A DNA stretch of 64,000 nt from Phytophthora colocasiae (taxonomy: Eukaryota; Oomycota; Peronosporomycetes; Peronosporales; Peronosporaceae). The DNA is taken from NCBI GenBank assembly GCA_018806915.1, contig JAGKQI010000058.1, positions 124,001 to 188,000 of the forward strand. The letters are read 5' to 3'. How positions within the stretch are numbered: position 1 is the first letter of the stretch; each line of letters starts with the position of its first letter. A model generated the notes under the pieces. That model saw nothing but the letters and a program-made list of their open reading frames with translations. It was not told the origin of the DNA and did not search any database. Position numbers and translations under genes: made by a program. Below, one piece after another: positions 41,356 to 51,468 of the stretch.

Positions 41356-41633
41356 TCTTGTGCTCAAGAGGAATCGGCTGAAAGTTTTATCAAAATATGG
41401 CCAATCAGATGCCGAGAAGATGATGGAAAAATCGGTTGACAAAAGTATCCTGTGTGACGTCACACAAAGATACTCTTTGCAAACGTTGAGCAAATGGCAG
41501 GCACGTACGAATGCCAAATGATTCTGGCGCTCAACCCAGGATATCCTAGCTGCTAATCGCTATGCAAACGATGGATCTTGAATCTCAGTTCCATCTGCTG
41601 CCGCTCGTGTGCTGCTTCGCCACTGTGCTCATT

Positions 41634-41649
41634 GCTCATTTCCGATTTC
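41634..41649 (+). promoter_or_regulatory. Oomycete initiator-like core promoter
   Basis: GCTCATTTCCGATTTC has the exact GCTCATT half and 14 of 16 consensus matches (consensus from memory). It sits 52 nt before the ATG of the second annexin. Confidence 0.6.
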
Positions 41650-41701
41650 GCCGCCAACTGCGCAGTCTCCTCCAAGCTCCACCCTCCTCGTAACACTAAA
41701 G

Positions 41702-42854
41702 ATGCTGGGACTCTACCCTCCGTCCGCGTTCGACGCTTACAGGAAGGAGAAGACTCGATTCCCGGCCTCCATCGACGCTGTCGTGGAGCAGATCCACGCT
41801 GCCTGTGACGGCATCGGAACGGATGACAAGGCTCTTGTGAAACTCATCGGACCCCTGTCGCCAAACGACCGTGCGCTGGTTTCGCTTCGCTACAAGGAGC
41901 TCCACGGCCAGACCCTTCGTGAGCTGGTCAAGAGCGAAACGTCGGGCAACTTCGGCTACCTGCTGCAGCTCATCAGCTTCCCGCTACACCAGGCCGAAGC
42001 CTACATCCTTTTCCACGCCATGAAGGGCGTCGGCACTTCGGACCATCTGCTTTACTCGGTCCTCATGGGGCGCTCCAACGAGGAAATTGGTGTCTTGAAG
42101 AAGGCCTACTTCGATATGTACGACACGGATCTGTCCGTTGCTATTAGTGACGAGATCAGTGGTGACTTCTTGGCTGTCATCATGAAGGCCCTCCAGGTAT
42201 GCGAACCTCAAGTATATCAACACCTCAAACTGTGATACTAACTCAACACTGTGTGTCTTAAACACTCCCATAACACAGGAACCAATGGTGGAGTACAAGA
42301 CTTCGTTTCACACCAAGGAAAAGGCCGCTGAGGACGCCGAGCTCATCTACAAGGCCGGTGAGGGCAAGTGGGGCACGGACGAGAACGGGTTCATCAAGGT
42401 GCTGCTCGCGAGTCCGCCTGAGCACCTCCGCAACATTGACGCAGCATACCAGGCTAAGCACGGGCATGACTTGGTCTATGCCATCGAGAGTGAGTTCAGT
42501 GGGAGCGACAGCGCAGCTCTCTCATTTTTTGGTAAGTGACGCTTCTACCATTTTCAGCAAAACTATCCGAATAACTTACACTTTTCTTTCGTATCAGTCC
42601 GGATCAGCCTCAACGCGTGGTCATTCCTTGCCGATCACATTGAAGGCACCATGGCTGGCATTGGCACGGACTCTACGGCTCTCAGCGCTGCTATCGTGCG
42701 TTACCACCCGTACCTGGGATACATCATGCCCGTTTACGAGAAGAAGTACAAGATGACGCTGCAGGACCGCATCAAGGGAGAAGCCAGTGGCGACTACCAA
42801 GAGCTCCTGCTGACGCTGCTTGAAACGCCACGCCCCATCGGCAACTTCGCGTAG
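41702..42854 (+). CDS. Annexin, second gene of the cluster
   Basis: Three exons, 41702-42196, 42279-42531 and 42598-42854 (334 aa, the normal length for a four-repeat annexin). Repeat signatures are GIGTDDKAL, GVGTSDHLL, KWGTDENGF and GIGTDSTAL. The third repeat (ESEFSGSDSAALSFF) departs from the SGD pattern. There is no tail. It should bind acidic phospholipids, probably calcium-dependently, at the plasma membrane or secretory vesicles. Introns lie between repeats 2 and 3 and within the region joining 3 and 4, the same places as two of the introns of the third annexin, so the two are tandem duplicates. Confidence 0.93.
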
Positions 42855-43163
42855 GTGTGCCATTGTGAACGTCAAGCATGCACTTCAACTGAGTGTGTCC
42901 CCCTTGAATAGTGTGTTGCACATAACAATTGCACAAAACAAAAATCCAATACAAAAATCAAGTCGTTTTACTGGCTGCTTAGTTTGTCGCATTAGCTCAT
43001 CTAGAACGACAATCAGAACTGAATACAAACGGCAAGTGAAACGTGACATCTCAGAAAAAGACAGGTGCTTAGGAATGAAGCACAACAGTGCTGTCTCGAC
43101 AGCAGCAGTGTAATTGGCGACGCTCATTGCTCGTGACATCGGCGCTCAGCGACACCAGCGACG

Positions 43164-44483
43164 ATGCAGCACATATTCCCGCAGCACGCGCACGATGTGT
43201 ACCGTGGTGTGCCACTCGTGTACCCGCGCGAGATCGATGACGCGTGTGAGCGCATCCGCGACGCGACAGACGGCCTGGGCGTGGACGAGAAGGTTCTCGT
43301 GGAAGCGCTGAGCTCACTGTCAGCGAGTGACCGATCACTACTTATTTACCGGTATAAGGATCTTTATCGCGAGGAACTCAAAGACACGCTGGGTCGCGAT
43401 ACGGTCGGTGACTTCCGTTTCCTGCTACTATTGCTTACAATGCCGCTGCCAGAGGTGGAGGCATTCATACTGAATGTGGCTACTTCGGGCAGCGGGACCA
43501 AGGAGCGTCTGCTGTATCCGGTATGGTCTTTTTGGACTGAAATGCTATAGTTTATGGGTTTATTCACCGCATATATTGTTGTGGCGAGGCAGATCCTTCT
43601 GGGACGGACGAATGAGGAGCTGTCGATGCTGAAGTCGACCTACTACTACATCTTCAACAAGGACCTGACCTGGCTCATGCGCTCTGAACTTAGCGGCGAC
43701 TACCGCGAGATCATCCTTCTGGCGCTCGAGGTATGCATGCTTAATGTTTTAGTCCGTCTTAGTGCTGTCACCTCTTGCTCAATCGTGCTAACTAACCTTA
43801 TACCAGCGCCTGCAAGTCGCGTACGACCCCAATATCCATACATATGAAAAGGCCAAGGCAGACGCCATCAAACTGTACGAAGCCGGCGAGGGTCGTTGGG
43901 GCACCGATGAGACCACCTTCGTGCGCATCCTGTTCTCCAGCCCGCGCGAGCACCTTGTACTCGTAAATGACATTTACAAGAAGAAGTATGTGAGCGACTT
44001 GGAAGAAGCGGTGCGCGGCGAGTTCAGCGGCTACGCGACCGAATCGCTTGTGTTCTACGGTGTGTACAAGTATTTGTTTTTGACGCGACTTGTTTGCCCG
44101 AGTGCCGGGGTACCTAATGTTGCTTGCGTATATTCCCAACTGTTGCCGCTACAGTCCGCCTAGCGCTGGAGCCGAATGCGGTAATTGCCGATCACTTTGA
44201 GCGTATGATGAAGGGTCTGGGCACAGACGAAAAGGGGTTGAGCGCCGCTGTGATTCGCTACCACTGGATGCAGCCACGCGTTGAGGAACTGTATGAAAAG
44301 CTGCATGGGCGCTCGCTTGAGGAGCGAATCCGGACCGACACGGATGCCAACTACGGTGACCTGCTGGTCACGCTGCTGCACATCCCGACTGACGGCAACG
44401 AGGATAACGACTGTAGCAGTAGCCGTAGCTGCAGTAGCGGCGGCAGCAGCAATGGCGATGAGCAGCCCGATAGCGCGTCCTAA
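43164..44483 (+). CDS. Annexin, third gene of the cluster
   Basis: Four exons, 43164-43520, 43593-43730, 43807-44059 and 44155-44483 (358 aa). Repeat signatures are GLGVDEKVL, GSGTKERLL, RWGTDETTF and GLGTDEKGL. It ends in a short Ser/Asp-rich tail (CSSSRSCSSGGSSNGDEQPD). Its first intron interrupts repeat 2 and is absent from the second annexin. The end of exon 3, intron 3 and exon 4 are copied in inverted orientation at 49147-49675, beyond the kinase gene. A phospholipid-binding role is assumed from the family. Confidence 0.92.
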
Positions 44484-45405
44484 AGACGCTAGTTCAGCCA
44501 TGGTAGAACCTACCGCCGAAAGAGTTCTGGACTTCCTTACCCAAGCTCGTCAGATGGAAATTGAACAAGTTGTGACTACTGTACAGTGTAACAATCTCCA
44601 GCCTGCGCGATGTGCCGTCTTGCTTTCCGCCTCACGCACAGAACCAGAATACTGTTGTTTTTGTGGAGCTACTACATCAAAAAGAGCGTTCGGCGACTCC
44701 GACGACGATTTGGCGCGTCGAGAAGGTTTCATGTTGAAGCACGTGTCTTGACGCGAAGAAAGCTTGCGAAATTGGTTTCTAGACTGTTTCAACTTGACTT
44801 CTCCCTCCGTGTCGCTGCGGCTGACGAAGGGCGGCGGGGGTGCCTGCCTGCCAGGAAGGCGTGCTGCAGACTGCTGGGTGCTCGGGAAACCGATCACAGG
44901 CGTCTACGGCAACTCGCTGGCGCGGCCCGCCAGTCACCACCACTGACCCCAGGGTGACACTGGCACGGTACTACACTAATACGGATTGCGCCTCCGATTG
45001 TATTGCGCACGCAGTTTACAGCCAATCAGCGTTCAGTCCGACGGGATTACGCCACCTGCGGCAAAGTTGGGACGGTGCATGACTGGTCGCGCGAAGAGCT
45101 TCAACTTTCGACCAACATTCCATTGTCAAAGTTTAAAATGTACCGCACCAGAACGAAAGTTGTCCGCAGGAAGCGGGAAAATGTACGCATGAAGCACACG
45201 CGCACAACCGTCGTAAACACGCTGGAAATCAAGCCCACCGCCGTCAACTCACCATCCATTCGCGGCACAACGTGTGCAGGAGCCCTGTGGCTGCCACGGT
45301 GGCAGCTTGAGGTGCGCCCGCAATCGGGCTGTGGCAGTGACACGTCGTTTTTGCGCCATCAAAAGCTTTAAGTGACTGTATTTAATCGTACATCTTTTTT
45401 GCTTT
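43960..45405 (+). repeat. Left arm of a large inverted duplication
   Basis: From within annexin exon 3 to about 45405 the sequence is nearly identical, by eye over 95 percent, to the reverse complement of 48226-49675. It covers the last annexin exon plus about 900 bp of downstream DNA. The inner boundary lies just past AAAGCTTTTGATGGCG (read on the other arm), where the right copy has a small insertion. A spacer of about 2.8 kb with an intact kinase gene separates the arms. Confidence 0.9.
44500..44751 (+). CDS. Hypothetical 83-aa ORF inside the inverted-repeat arm
   Basis: An ATG 16 nt after the annexin stop opens an 83-codon frame (MVEPTAERVLDFLTQARQME to GFMLKHVS). The frame stays open in the other arm (49130-48879, minus), with changes only at the end. 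It contains CCFCGATTSKRAF, which could be half of a metal site. No family was recognised. Because the arms are so similar, shared openness is weak evidence for coding. Confidence 0.25.
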   Translation: MVEPTAERVLDFLTQARQMEIEQVVTTVQCNNLQPARCAVLLSASRTEPEYCCFCGATTSKRAFGDSDDDLARREGFMLKHVS

Positions 45406-46087
45406 TGATACGCTGGCCTTACCTACATTATCAATAAGTACCTAATATAAGGGGTTCGAGTCCTCCCTTCCCCCCCCCCCTTACCTACATTATCACATGC
45501 CCAGCGGCATGTTGCAGTCATTGTCCGCAGGCCAGCAAAAATGTACGCATGTAGCTGAAGCTATCGTAATCCAGTGGATGGACGGCGGCAAGAAGCCTTC
45601 TTGCCGCCATGTATGCTTCAAGCCTTGTGTCGTAAACTTCTGACACAATTGAGATACATGTACAGTACTGTCTTGCCTTCGATTAACGCCTTCGTGGATT
45701 CGCGGGGAATCGGGTCTGCATGTGCATGCAAGGCACTTGCTTTATTGCGTGCATACTCATGCTTTGGTGTTGCTGACGTCACAGTCACGAGCAGCATATT
45801 TTCCGCATAGTTTGTTGAGCAGTGCTCGCTGCGGCCTGGAAATGCGCACCCAGCATACCCAATTGAAAGTGGACGCCGCGGATTGAGCTGGCAACACATC
45901 CGAAGCGTCCACACTTTGTGCGTCTGGTCGTAAAAACGATCTGAAGCCATCTTGTGTGTAAGACGCCAGGTTGCGCTGCCAGCCAGCACTATTATACTGG
46001 CAATGTCAATGGACGGCTTCAGACTTTCGGCTCGTAAATTGAAATACGACGCGCTGAGCGCTTAAATATTATAACTCTCTTATACAA
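45406..46087. other. Spacer inside the inverted duplication, left of the kinase gene
   Basis: Contains a 17-bp direct repeat CCTTACCTACATTATCA at 45417-45433 and 45479-45495 around a C-rich run, and a strong hairpin at 45584-45608. It also has a TATA-like AT-rich stretch near 46060 in the kinase 3' region. No gene was recognised. Confidence 0.5.
45584..45608. repeat. Perfect 12-bp hairpin with 1-nt centre
   Basis: GGCGGCAAGAAG is followed by one C and then its exact reverse complement, CTTCTTGCCGCC. With so short a loop it is best seen as a cruciform-prone palindrome rather than a stable RNA stem-loop. It lies in non-coding DNA. Confidence 0.85.
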
Positions 46088-47533
46088 CTACCATTTTGAG
46101 AACCACGAGTGTTCCAGCACCTCCTCCATGCTCGGGCGCTGCTTGGCGTCCGGATGCATCATCCGCTCCACTAGCTCCTTGGCCTCTTTACTGATTCGCC
46201 ACCACTCAAGTTCGTCAAAGAAAATTTCGCCGGAGAACGTTCGCTCCAGCATTTCATCTTCAGACGGCGCACTGAACGGGGAGTACCCACAAAGAATTGT
46301 GTAGAGTACCGCACCCGCACTAAACACGTCGGCGGCAGAAGAGATATTGCCATTCTGTAACACCTCCGGAGCAGCATACCCAACCGTGCAGCTAACGGCT
46401 TTCTTCATCGTATCCTTGTCGAGTTGCATGGCAGATCCAAAGTCACCCAATTTGACGGTTTCCAGCTGCAAGGCTGACACCTTGAAGAACAGATTCTCGG
46501 GCTTAATGTCAAGGTGCACAATCCCGTGTTCGTGACAGTGACTGACAGCACTGGCGATATGGCGGAATAACGTCTTGGCTTCGTGTTCATCCATGCCGCC
46601 ATTTTGGCTGATGAAGTCAAACAGGTCGCCGCCCACGCAGTTCTCCATAACAAGATAGGCCTTGTCTTTCTGGCGGAACGAGTCATAGAGTGCAACGATG
46701 TTCGGGTGACTTGAGTAGTTAGACAGCATGCGCTGAATCTCGATCTCATTGCGAGCAGAGTGGCTCTGCTTCGTGGATGAAGCTTCCATCGACTTCATCA
46801 CGTAGGAAGGACGTCCGCGGTCCATCCACGTGGAACACTCGACAACCGACGAGTTCTCTGTCTCCATGATCACGCTTCCAAGCGTGAACTTTGCAATCCA
46901 ACCGAGTAGATCAACAGCGTCCTGAACAAGCTTAGCCCACAGATCCCTCTCGTTCTTGGTCTCAAACTTGAGAATCCACTTGTCCTGTGATACCTTGTCG
47001 TTCGTCCCCTTGGAGGCGGTGGAGTCAGGTGCAGGCGCCGAGCGCTCGCCATCCGCTGGCATACGGAAGTCGATGGAGAGCTTGTTCTTTGGCAGGCGGT
47101 CCACGTGCGTCCAGACGCTGATCATCTGGCGCTGGCGCACCTCGCCCTTCTCCGAACGGGCGTACTCCATGTAGGGCACCGTTCCAGTCTGCAGACGCAC
47201 GATGCGGGGAACGAAGATCTTCATCCAGTCGGGCAACGGTACCTGCTTCAGCACGCGCAATTCGTGCAACTCGAACAGCTTCTTCTGGATCTGTTTCTGC
47301 GATTGTGAAGAGTCCTCCGTCTCGAGGTCCTCCTCAAGAATCGTAAGCCGCTGGCCCGAGCCGTTGGCGCCGCCGTACAGGCTGCTTAGCCGCGAGTTGC
47401 TGAGCATCTCCGAGTCTACGGTTGACTCCATGCCGCCGCTGCTAATACCCGAGCAACACGTTGAGGTAGTGAGGAAAGACGAGCGCGACTCCTTCGAGAG
47501 AGGCACGTCCGTGTCTAAGAGGCCCAGGCCCAT
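46088..47533 (-). CDS. PH-domain protein kinase, CAMK-like, non-RD
   Basis: 481 aa from the ATG at 47533; the open frame reaches a TTG at 47542, and an upstream exon cannot be excluded. A Ser-rich leader precedes a PH-like domain (about 92-210, ending WILKFETKNERDLWAKLVQD). The kinase domain (about 215-478) has VMK Lys247, Glu265 of helix C, catalytic loop HLDIKPEN (340-347), DFG at 364-366 and AAPEVL. The HRD arginine is Leu, and the glycine-rich loop is degenerate (TLGSVIMETENSS). It is probably an active serine/threonine kinase not requiring activation-loop phosphorylation, recruited to membranes by phosphoinositides. The gene sits intact between the two inverted-repeat arms. Confidence 0.85.
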   Translation of the reverse strand: MGLGLLDTDVPLSKESRSSFLTTSTCCSGISSGGMESTVDSEMLSNSRLSSLYGGANGSGQRLTILEEDLETEDSSQSQKQIQKKLFELHELRVLKQVPLPDWMKIFVPRIVRLQTGTVPYMEYARSEKGEVRQRQMISVWTHVDRLPKNKLSIDFRMPADGERSAPAPDSTASKGTNDKVSQDKWILKFETKNERDLWAKLVQDAVDLLGWIAKFTLGSVIMETENSSVVECSTWMDRGRPSYVMKSMEASSTKQSHSARNEIEIQRMLSNYSSHPNIVALYDSFRQKDKAYLVMENCVGGDLFDFISQNGGMDEHEAKTLFRHIASAVSHCHEHGIVHLDIKPENLFFKVSALQLETVKLGDFGSAMQLDKDTMKKAVSCTVGYAAPEVLQNGNISSAADVFSAGAVLYTILCGYSPFSAPSEDEMLERTFSGEIFFDELEWWRISKEAKELVERMMHPDAKQRPSMEEVLEHSWFSKW

Positions 47534-48225
47534 TCTTCCCAAGCTTTTCTATCTGTCCAACGACCTGTGCTTTCCAAAGAAAATTGCCTTGTGTAAACGA
47601 CTGACCTGAAGGGTGTGGAGTAAGCATTTTCGACCACTGGGCATGCGAAATCGCAGCCCTTACATTCTCCAAGTCAAGTCAGCAGCCTGACGAGCGATTA
47701 CGCGAAGGCGGAGGGGTAGGGTCGGGTCGTGGAAAAGGAACGACGTAATCGACTCAAGTCAACCTGGCTAGCGCTGATTGGTCAAAAATCGATTTCAAGT
47801 TAAAATGCAGCAAAGGCGACGAGAGAATGAAGGTATAAACCGAAGGTACTTTTCAGCAATTGTGCAAGCCAACAATAACAGGGGCAGTCTAGCAAGCCTT
47901 TGTATATCTGTCATGCATGTTCTCACCTCCAGGCGCAAGTTCTCACCTCCAGCAATGCTGGCAGCATGGAGAACTTTTAACATGGAATTTTCGTGCACTG
48001 TACTGTACGGTGTTACAGTATTTGCGACATCCAGATAGCATCAGGACGGCTTTAGGGGCAGCCCCGAACCGCTCTTTGACTCGAGGCTTGACAGCCACAC
48101 CTGCAGAAGGTGGCATCTGTCGACAACATCGGCCCCTGCGTCTCAGCAGCTGATGCAGGCCGCAACTTGCGGCTACCGGTGGTCGAGAATTCGTGTGAAA
48201 ATAGACTGGACTGGCAACTTGCCAG
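47534..48225. other. Spacer between the kinase promoter and the right arm
   Basis: About 690 bp. It carries the kinase promoter (CCAAT-like ATTGGTCA near 47777) and a duplicated GTTCTCACCTCCAG around 47927-47955. Frames are short and featureless. Confidence 0.5.
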
Positions 48226-49675
48226 GCAAAAAAGATGTATTAAAATACATGTACGATTAAATACAAAGCTTTTGATGGCGCCAAAACGACGTGTCACTGC
48301 CACAGCCCGATTGCGGGCGCACCTCAAGCTGCCACCGGGCAGCTACAGGGCTCCTGCACACGTTGTGCCGCGAATGGATGGTGAGTTGACGGCGGTGGGC
48401 TTGATTTCCAGCGTGTTTACGACGGTTGTGCGCGTGTGCTTCATGCGTACATTTTCCCGCTTCGTGCGGACAACTTTCGTTCTGGTGCGGTACATTTTAA
48501 ACTTTGACAATGGAATGTTGGTGCGAATTGAAGCTCTTCGCGCGACCAGTCAAGCACCGTCCCAACTTTGCCGCAGGTGGCGTAATCCCGTCGGACTGAA
48601 CGCTGATTGGCTGTAAACTGCGTGCGCAATACAATCGGAGGCGCAATCCGTATTAGTGTAGTACCGTGCCAGTGTCACCCTGGGGTCAGTGGTGGTGACT
48701 GGCGGGCCGCGCCAGCGAGTTGCCGCAGACCTGTGAGCGGTTTCCAGAGCACCCAGCAGTCTGCAGCACGCCTTCCTGTCAGGCAGGCACCCCCGCCGCC
48801 CTTCGTCAGCCGCAGCGACACGGAGGGAGAAGTCAAGTTGAAACAGTCTAGAAACCAATTTCGCAAGCTTTCTTCGCGTCAAGGCACTTGCTTCAACATG
48901 AAACCTTCTCGACGCGCCAAATCGTCGTCGGAGTCGCCGAACGCTCTTTTTGATGTAGTAGCTCCACAAAAACAACAGTATTCTGGTTCTGTGCGTGAGG
49001 CGGAAAGCAAGACGGCACATCGCGCAGGCTGGAGATTGTTACACTGTACAGTAGTCACAACTTGTTCAATTTCCATCTGACGAGCTTGGGTAAGGAAGTC
49101 CAGAACTCTTTCGGCGGTAGGTTCTACCATGGCTGAACTAGCGTCTTTAGGACGCGCTATCGGGCTGCTCATCGCCATTGCTGCTGCCGCCGCTACTGCA
49201 GCTACGGCTACTGCTACAGTCGTTATCCTCGTTGCCGTCAGTCGGGATGTGCAGCAGCGTGACCAGCAGGTCACCGTAGTTGGCATCCGTGTCGGTCCGG
49301 ATTCGCTCCTCAAGCGAGCGCCCATGCAGCTTCTCATACAGTTCCTCAACGCGTGGCTGCATCCAGTGGTAGCGAATCACAGCGGCGCTCAACCCCTTTT
49401 CGTCTGTGCCCAGACCCTTCATCATACGCTCAAAGTGATCGGCAATTACCGCATTCGGCTCCAGCGCTAGGCGGACTGTAGCGGCAACAGTTGGAAATAT
49501 AAGCAAGCAACATTAGGTATCCCGGCACTGGACAAACAAGTCGCGTCAAAAACAAATACTTGCACGCACCGTAGAACACAAGCGATTCGGTCGCGTAGCC
49601 GCTGAACTCGCCGCGCACCGCTTCTTCCAAGTCGCTCACATACTTCTCTGTAGATGTCGATCACCAGCATGAGGT
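48226..49675 (-). repeat. Right arm of a large inverted duplication
   Basis: Reverse-complement copy of 43960-45405. Differences are small indels and scattered substitutions, except the outermost 30 bp (about 49646-49675), which match annexin coding sequence but differ at most third codon positions. Beyond 49680 homology stops. Confidence 0.9.
49147..49675 (-). pseudogene. Truncated annexin copy in the right arm
   Basis: Contains the end of annexin exon 3 (49675-49570), intron 3 and the whole of exon 4 (49475-49147) of the annexin at 43164. The C-terminal protein frame is preserved exactly in exon 4. Repeats 1 and 2 are absent, and about 2 bp are missing near 49643-49650 relative to the parent (Lys-Lys-Lys codons reduced), which shifts the frame. 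It cannot make an annexin. Confidence 0.88.
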
Positions 49676-51393
49676 GCCCTTAAGTTACATCATATTTTGC
49701 CCCTGACACAGAACAGTGATTCCATGGTATTGCTGCTCTAACTGTGTCTCTCATCAATTCCACAAAGGACGGAGTCCGTCTCTTATGTAGGTTGATAGGA
49801 CTTCTAGCACAAGAGGTCAAGGCCTGTGGTTGTGCTGCTAACGTTTAACGTTTTTTTAAGTGGTTGTGCTGCTAACGTTTAACGTTTTTTAAGGCGTTTA
49901 AAACAACCTCCAAATTGGAGCTCAATGGGTACTGTACCTGTAAACCAACACGAATTCAGTCGCATTGAACCCGAACGCCAAAAGGAATTCGGTAGGATAC
50001 ATGTACATCAATCTGTCTGTTCAACAGACTCCTAGGCTTCTGAGCCAATCAATCCTTCCACTTCAACATCAATTTAAACGTGCTATATTAATTTAGACAG
50101 ACATTAAACGGGATTGGCTGAAATTACAAAGTACGGTTCAGTGGGTGTGTATTACAGTACCTGCAGTCGCCAAAGTGATCTGGTGAACACGCAAGACTCT
50201 TACCAGTTGTGTGGGCAGGCAAAAGTCAGCAATAAGGCGTAGACAGCGTACATGGAGTAATTGCTGCTACTACACACCACGCGATGCGATGATGCGAGTT
50301 ACACGAATCGTGCATCGATCCATCAACACCAGAAAGATGCGACACCGAATAACTATCCAGTTCAAACGGGTGAGGACTTCAGTGTTTGTAATACAAACTT
50401 TGTATCGTACATGTAAACGGTACGCTTCTTCTCACGCCCAGGGAGCACCTACATCATGTAGGCTACATGTACTACTTACATGTAGCGGTCAAAGTTCTCT
50501 ATAATGCTTACAAAATTTAACGGATCCTCGAATGAAGCTCGATTCCGCTGCACGAACTACACATCAACTGGATCGTGCGCGAGTCCTGGTCTCTTACCAC
50601 AACTGGCAGTCCGCGTGTTGGGCGGTCCCACGGTTCATTCGCGCCGGAGCAATCCTACATGAATTTGCCCTGTTTGAGGCCCCATGGAACCAAATCGCTT
50701 TCACTAGAAGCATGGTGCATGTCGTTGTCTGATCCGGTCCTGGCCGTCTGGCATGGTAGCTTCAGCTGGATCATCTCTCTCGACGATACCGCTCAGCAGG
50801 TGACTCCTGCCTATTCCAACACTACCAGCAACTTCCACACGGCTATCTTTAGCTAGTGCTGCTTGGTGCTTTTCTGAAGATTCCATGCACCAGCTGGCAC
50901 GACACGTGCGGTTGATCGGTGGCGCTGGCGCAGCTGTGAGCATCCACGAAACGAAGTCCGCGTCGCGCACCGCTTTCCTGCAAATACTGTGACCATGCGC
51001 CACCAATGACCATGCACGCACTAAGAGCAGTGCCCGCGAGACGATCAACACGGCGTCCACCAAAAAGGAATCTTCGCCGAACCACTTCAAAAATCCTTGA
51101 AACCGATCAATCACTATAGAAGGGGAATACTATCTGACGTCATTCAGTACTTGATATTTGTATCATGATGGGTGCCAATCAGCATTATTAGCCACAATCC
51201 ACATGTCGCAATCATGACCTCTTAGAATGTATACAATGCATCCCCCGCTTCACGGATCTTATATTTCCCTACCAGTAGTCACGGCACCTCGATCAAAGCA
51301 TTCGATCCTCTTATCTGATACTCCGTCCGTTTTTTACCGGTCCGCCAGATGTGCGGCAAAGTCCGAGGCGGCCCCGCAACGAGCCAAGTGACG
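49676..51393. other. Gene-poor stretch with small repeats
   Basis: About 1.7 kb. Contains the tandem repeat at 49827-49893, several CTACATGTAG-like palindromes at 50404-50485, and a minus-strand frame at 50704-51114 overlapping another at 50849-51085. The latter two look like a decayed gene, but no domain was recognised. The right end holds the P5C synthase promoter. Confidence 0.5.
49827..49893. repeat. Two tandem copies of a 33-34 bp unit
   Basis: TGGTTGTGCTGCTAACGTTT followed by AACGTTTTTT(T)AAG is repeated back to back, differing only in T-run length. It includes two copies of AACGTT per unit. Confidence 0.9.
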
Positions 51394-51409
51394 TCTCATT
51401 CTCCAATTT
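51394..51409 (+). promoter_or_regulatory. Oomycete initiator-like core promoter
   Basis: TCTCATTCTCCAATTT matches 15 of 16 consensus positions (consensus from memory). It lies downstream of the in-frame ATG at 51349 and 59 nt before the ATG at 51469, which decides the start of the P5C synthase gene. Confidence 0.7.
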
Positions 51410-51468
51410 GCTGGCCATCGCGTATTTGCTCCCGATCCCCGCCATCACTTCACAATACTATCTCCATA

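Noticed and set aside
45455..45470. GGTTCGAGTCC resembling a tRNA B box
   Set aside because: No A box, acceptor stem or anticodon arm fits upstream, and the T-arm pairing is imperfect; likely chance or an old SINE relic.
48110..48616. 168-codon plus frame in the right arm
   Set aside because: The corresponding frame in the left arm is broken up differently and no domain is visible; it is treated as non-coding arm sequence.
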